Of a stretch of 64,000 bases of DNA, positions 60,701 to 64,000 are shown one piece after another. Both the position numbers and the translations under genes were made by a program. The stretch lies in assembly GCA_002633005.1 (NCBI GenBank), contig NMRA01000234.1, positions 339,392 to 403,391 on the forward strand. Reading direction: 5' to 3'. How positions within the stretch are numbered: the stretch's first letter is position 1; each line of letters starts with the position of its first letter. This stretch comes from Phoronis australis. Its lineage: Eukaryota; Phoronida; Phoronidae. The notes beneath the pieces are model-generated. The model had not been told where the DNA came from, made no database searches, and saw only the letters and a program-made list of their open reading frames with translations.

Positions 60701-62506
60701 GAATGATACAAGCACTGGTGGCTCCACCTACCTCCAGCCCCAAGGTCAAGGTCGCCTAGAAGGTCCAGTAGAGACCCTCCTGAACTACTAGGTGGGACGG
60801 GCTCCGTTGACACAGGACCACTGGTGCCCCCCAGAAGGTCGAGTATACTCTGTGAACACAAGAAAAGACATTGTCATTAGGTCACTGTTTATTTTAAGTC
60901 CAATATTAGGTAGTAAGATCCAATATCTGAACTCTTAATACTCATCTTGAATACCTGCGTATGCAGAATCAGGGATCAACCTCAACTGTGACTTTAAGTA
61001 ACTACATATATATAACCAGGGGTCACCCTAGACTGCAGCTTTGAATAATTTTGTAGATAGAACCAGGCATCACCCTAGACTTCAGCTCTGAATAATTTTG
61101 TAGATAGAACCAGGCATCACCCTAGACTTCAGCTCTGAATAATTTTGTAGATAGAACCAGGGATCATCCTAGACTGCACCTTTGAATAGCTAAGTATGCA
61201 GAACTAGGGATCACCATAGACTGCAGTTTTGCAGCATTTCTAATCAAGAAAATTAAATCAGTGCCTTTGTATGGGCGCGGCCAACTTGATCACAACTGCA
61301 GGTGATGGAGGTGTGGAAGAAATGACTAGGGAAGCGGTTTTTTTGCTATATGCAAGGGGCCATGATCCCTTTGTGTCCCCACCCAGTGGCTGCTCCCATG
61401 GCAATTTTAAAAAGGAACACTTTCACCAGCAAAAATTCTGCTTTCAGGCAAGGTAAGGAAATCCCTGCAGAACCGAGAACGTCAAAATTAAATAGAACTG
61501 CAAGCTAAATTTTGAAGATAATATTTCGATCCAGATGCGAAGCAACGCATTTTCCCCATCGAAACCTGATGAACAGGAATAAAATCAAATCTTCTTATGA
61601 ACATGTGTCTGCTCACCTCACTTTGTTTCTGCTCTACAGAGGGTGGTGCAGGCTGTTGTAGCTGTGTGGAGCCAGTCATAGCCACCAGGTCATCTCCAGC
61701 ATCAGTGTCTCCATTTTCTAGTACACTAGCACTCTTCTCCATCAGAGGCATGTGTTCCAAAAGGCCAGACCTACAGTGGGTGACATATACCGACTTACAT
61801 TACAGTTGATATGTGGAAGATAGCTGTGTAAATGGCATCAACATCACTACAACTCTGAGTGTAAGTTGCCAAGCTTTCACACATTTCTCTTTACAGCATT
61901 TCACGACCTTATGTGGATCTATGCCACAAGCCATATAAGAGAAATTTTGAAGATCAGTGCCCTCCGTTGTGGATAAAGAACAGCAAAACTGACATAAACA
62001 CTGTGTATTCCTCACAGGTCATACTCACCTAATTTGATCGTGTTTCTTGAAGATATTCAAGTACTCTGTTGACCGCTGCTGCAGCTCCACCTGTGTGCTG
62101 GAGCCATACGGTGCCAAGATGTTCTGTATTCGCCTGCAGTCATACACAGCGATAACATTAGCAACAATTACACATACAACTAAAACTGGACATGCCAGCC
62201 TTAGGCATGTACACTTTACAAAGAAATTTCGCGTTTTTCACACTAAAATAAAAACCAAGCGTATATACAGGTTTTCATCCAAGCTGCAAGTTGCTTGTTA
62301 ATTCTTATTTCCCTACTCTCACGTTTTCATCTGAACTCTTCATTGAAGAATTGTTTTAATTAAAAAGCAATGACTTACGTGGCTGTTTGAGTAAACCTTG
62401 TACTAAGTTTCATTATGGCTGTGATGACGTATTCTTTGGTGACTACAGAAGATAGCTTGCTTACTAGAGCTTTCTGCAGGACATCTAGTACTTCATCTTC
62501 ACTGAC
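54706..62506 (-). CDS. AP1G1: AP-1 complex subunit gamma (gamma-adaptin), C-terminal eight exons
   Basis: Coding exons, 5' to 3' on minus: 62506-62379, 62133-62029, 61770-61617, 60849-60732, 60448-60350, 56253-56093, 55458-55366, 54801-54706 (TGA). All are in phase. Exon 1 here ([14 protein letters not shown]) and exon 2 ([20 protein letters not shown]) end the trunk. Exons 3-5 are the flexible hinge with acidic-dileucine/clathrin-box-like segments ([26 protein letters not shown]). Exons 6-8 are the gamma-ear: [44 protein letters not shown], ending [10 protein letters not shown]. The gene product recruits clathrin and accessory proteins to AP-1 at the trans-Golgi network and endosomes. The rest of the trunk lies beyond 64000. 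A 4.1-kb intron between 60350 and 56253 holds the duplicated block. Confidence 0.95.
55217..55303. mobile_element. Short inverted-repeat element, CCGAATAAACGCCC ends
   Basis: CCGAATAAACGCCC at 55219 and GGGCGTTTATTCGG at 55286 form a perfect inverted repeat around CACTATCTGGACACTC and CAGAAGTTTAACAAC. The inner CTGGACACT block is also present near 11790-11800, linking it to the element at 11676-12366. It lies in the AP1G1 3' region between exons 8 and 7. Confidence 0.65.
55577..55775 (+). mobile_element. tRNA-derived SINE, copy 2
   Basis: Box A TGGCTCAGTGG at 55593-55603, a degenerate box B (AGGTTAAATTCC), and a body and tail (GAGCACTACACAAAGGTGCA, CGGTCTTAGTA, ATGCAAGGGAGTGAATGGAT, GCGAAAGCGATTTCTG) collinear with the copy at 24608-24955. 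This copy lacks the nested insertion. It is in the AP1G1 intron between exons 6 and 7. Confidence 0.7.
57207..58203. mobile_element. Possible 1-kb element bracketed by GGGCTGTTCCAG inverted ends
   Basis: The left end at 57207 reads AGGGCTGTTCCAGCAAAATC. The right end at about 58175-58203 is its degenerate reverse complement (TTTTTACTGAAACAGCCCTT). The interior shows no transposase frame. The right half is duplicated at 59137-59607. The same terminus stands alone at 5838 and 6012. Confidence 0.45.
57721..58842. repeat. Duplicated ~1.1-kb block, copy 1
   Basis: Begins TTACTGATCGCAACTCCCCA and runs to the 37-bp minisatellite (GAGGCAGGCTGTGTGTGGAC). It is collinear with 59137-60272 at roughly 1,410 bp offset with only scattered substitutions and small indels (for example CCTTGTCTGGGAG present here, absent there). 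It lies within an AP1G1 intron and no exon is duplicated. Confidence 0.9.
58806..58898. repeat. 37-bp minisatellite, about 2.5 copies
   Basis: Direct repeats of GAGGCAGGCTGTGTGTGGAC followed by AGGACTTAAGTGATGTA, ended by an ambiguous base N at 58899. The second block copy carries a shorter version at about 60215-60270. Confidence 0.85.
58900..59136 (-). mobile_element. hAT-like transposon terminus, truncated at the N
   Basis: Read on the minus strand it starts CAGGGCTTGGAATTTTCCGC, typical of hAT-type termini, and runs about 237 bp to the ambiguous base at 58899. It abuts CTTACTGA at 59136-59143, and that octamer occurs once at the corresponding point of copy 1 (57720-57727). This is the position expected for an 8-bp target duplication. 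No transposase is present in the fragment. Confidence 0.6.
59137..60272. repeat. Duplicated ~1.1-kb block, copy 2
   Basis: Same content as 57721-58842, including the inverted GGGCTGTTTCAG terminus at 59540-59607 and a TTTAAACTACTGCAACTTAC segment. Differences include an extra CAGGGAAACTTG at about 59988 and a shortened minisatellite end. It ends 78 bp before AP1G1 exon 60350-60448. Confidence 0.9.
61010..61235. repeat. 47-bp tandem repeat in an AP1G1 intron
   Basis: About four copies of a unit reading TTTGAATAATTTTGTAGATA, GAACCAGG, ATCACCCTAGACT, with the outer copies diverged. It lies between AP1G1 exons 60849-60732 and 61770-61617. Non-coding. Confidence 0.8.
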
Positions 62507-64000
62507 CTATAAGGAGAACATGAATTATAGGAACAAATGGGGGCACACGCCTCCACACTCACACACACACACACAGAGTTTGGCCTCAATTAAAACAAAC
62601 AAATTAACATTGCACAAAATGTTTGTCACATGGTCAAGGACAGGGGTTGAGTTAGAAAGTACCAAAAACAAACCAATAAACATCTGTCTGTCAGTCTGTC
62701 TAGGACCTGTGTGATATCACATAGATACAAACATTAAGAGTTGTTACATTCACCTTTGTAGATCAAGATAAGAACATCAATATGCCTAACACAAGGCAGA
62801 TTAGAATAAACAACTAAGGCACTCCAGATGCTAGACACTCATTACTGTATGCGATAAATGCACTACATCTTCTTGTTTTCCCTATAACATTACAGCTCAT
62901 GTGGGCTTGTGCAGCATTTATTCCCTTTGACATACACAAAGTGCATGGTGCAAGGGTGAATGGTGAACACATCCTAGTGTTCTACATATACAGTGCACAG
63001 AGAGTCTATGTGGTGTGTGGGTGAACGGTAAAAACACCAAAGTGTTCAACATACACGCAATGCACATGGTGTGAATGAATGGTGAATATATCCATTGGCA
63101 AGTGCTTAACATGTACAGTGCACAGTGAGTTTATGTAGGTATGGTGTGAATGAATGGTGAATACATCCAAGTGCTTAACATGTACAGTGCACAGTGAGTC
63201 TATGTAGGTATGGTGTGAATGAATGGTGAACAAATCCAAGTGTTCAACATGTACAGTGCACAGTGAGTCTATGTAGGTATGGTATGAATGAATGGTGAAC
63301 AAATCCAAGTGTTCAACATGTACAGTGCACAGTGAGTCTATGTAGGTATGGTATGAATGAATGGTGAACAAATCCAAGTGTTCAACATGTACAGTGCACA
63401 GTGAGTCTATGTAGGTATGGTATGAATGAATGGTGAACAAATCCAAGTGTTCAACATGTACAGTGCACAGTGAGTCTATGTAGGTATGGTATGAATGAAT
63501 GGTGAACAAATCCAAGTGTTCAACATGTACAGTGCACAGTGAGTCTATGTAGGTATGGTATGAATGAATGGTGAACAAATCCAAGTGTTCAACATGTACA
63601 GTGCACAGTGAGTCTATGTAGGTATGGTATGAATGAATGGTGAATATATCCAAATGTTCAACATGTACAGTGCACATTGAGTCTATGTAGGTATGGTGTG
63701 TGAAGGTATGGTGAAGACACCCGTTTTAATAAGAAATTTTAGTCCATTCTCAGCATATCTAGAGTAATGCCTTCATGAAACAACATGGGAGAAAATTGTA
63801 GCATTTGAGAAATGAAAAATGTGGCAGTTACTTTTGAACACAGTTGAGTAATATTAACCATATTAACATGGACTAAGTCAATGTAGAAATTTCCAATGAG
63901 CTAGATAAAGTTAAGAAGTTTAAGATTAAAGTGAGTCTATATAATATTGTAAATACAGCCAAATAAGCAGATATGCCCCCTGCAGTGTACGTTATCTCAA
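62507..64000 (-). other. AP1G1 intron running to the window end
   Basis: Upstream of the exon acceptor at 62507-62508. It contains a CA microsatellite near 62560-62576 and the 69-bp minisatellite. No exon recognised. Confidence 0.6.
62925..63705. repeat. 69-bp minisatellite in an AP1G1 intron
   Basis: Unit of 69 bp (GAGTCTATGTAGGTATGGTA, TGAATGAATGGTGAACAAAT, CCAAGTGTTCAACATGTACA, GTGCACAGT). About eight well-conserved copies lie between 63118 and 63690, with diverged copies down to 62925. As 69 is divisible by three, a 223-codon minus frame of 23-residue repeats stays open; it has no independent sign of being a protein. Confidence 0.92.

Noticed and set aside
63006-63677. 223-codon minus-strand frame of 23-residue repeats
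   Set aside because: It is the 69-bp minisatellite read in an open frame; no start context, domain or splice evidence, and it lies in an AP1G1 intron.

Overview
This looks like a nuclear scaffold from a marine or aquatic invertebrate animal. The genes are spliced with GT-AG introns, the exons are small, introns and intergenic DNA are AT-rich, and transposons and minisatellites are abundant. The encoded proteins are ordinary metazoan ones. A secreted beta-lactamase-like protein and the repeat types fit an invertebrate such as a cephalochordate, hemichordate or mollusc, but I cannot fix the phylum from sequence alone.

Five protein-coding genes are supported. (1) The last two coding exons of an ANKS6-like gene (+, 3399-4351), carrying a SAM domain. 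(2) A complete three-exon RBIS ribosome-biogenesis-factor gene (-, 20435-23288). (3) A secreted serine beta-lactamase-like gene (+): a signal-peptide exon at 25432-25480 joins in phase to a large exon at 32286-34306. (4) A complete six-exon SDR39U1 gene (+, 47027-51655) whose first exon has only 16 coding bases. (5) The last eight coding exons of the AP-1 gamma-adaptin gene (-, 62506-54706), ending in the ear domain. One intact tRNA-Lys(TTT) lies at 11013-11085. The genes show no operon-like linkage; they serve unrelated roles in cilia, ribosome assembly, a secreted hydrolase-like function, oxidoreductase chemistry and clathrin trafficking.

The rest is repeat-rich. 1.4-2.6 kb is a satellite-like array with dimeric units. 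8.7-9.65 kb holds two adjacent long inverted repeats (foldback type). 11.7-12.4 kb has one inverted-repeat element nested in another. 16.2-17.7 kb is a decayed L1/Tx1-like LINE. 20.6-22.7 kb is a diverged array of about 430-bp units that fills an RBIS intron. 36.0-38.6 kb is a 5'-truncated LINE. 42.1-44.1 kb is an old duplication. 57.7-60.3 kb is a duplicated block around a single N. 62.9-63.7 kb is a 69-bp minisatellite. Several short families with terminal inverted repeats (MITE-like) and tRNA-derived SINEs recur across the window.

The most notable observations are the foldback pair that truncates a decayed SWIM-like ORF; the duplication around the N, which looks like two haplotypes joined end to end, one with a hAT-like insertion; the 6.8-kb intron of the beta-lactamase gene with a shared short peptide-coding segment on opposite strands; and the RBIS intron built of tandem repeats. 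I found no clearly new multi-gene system.
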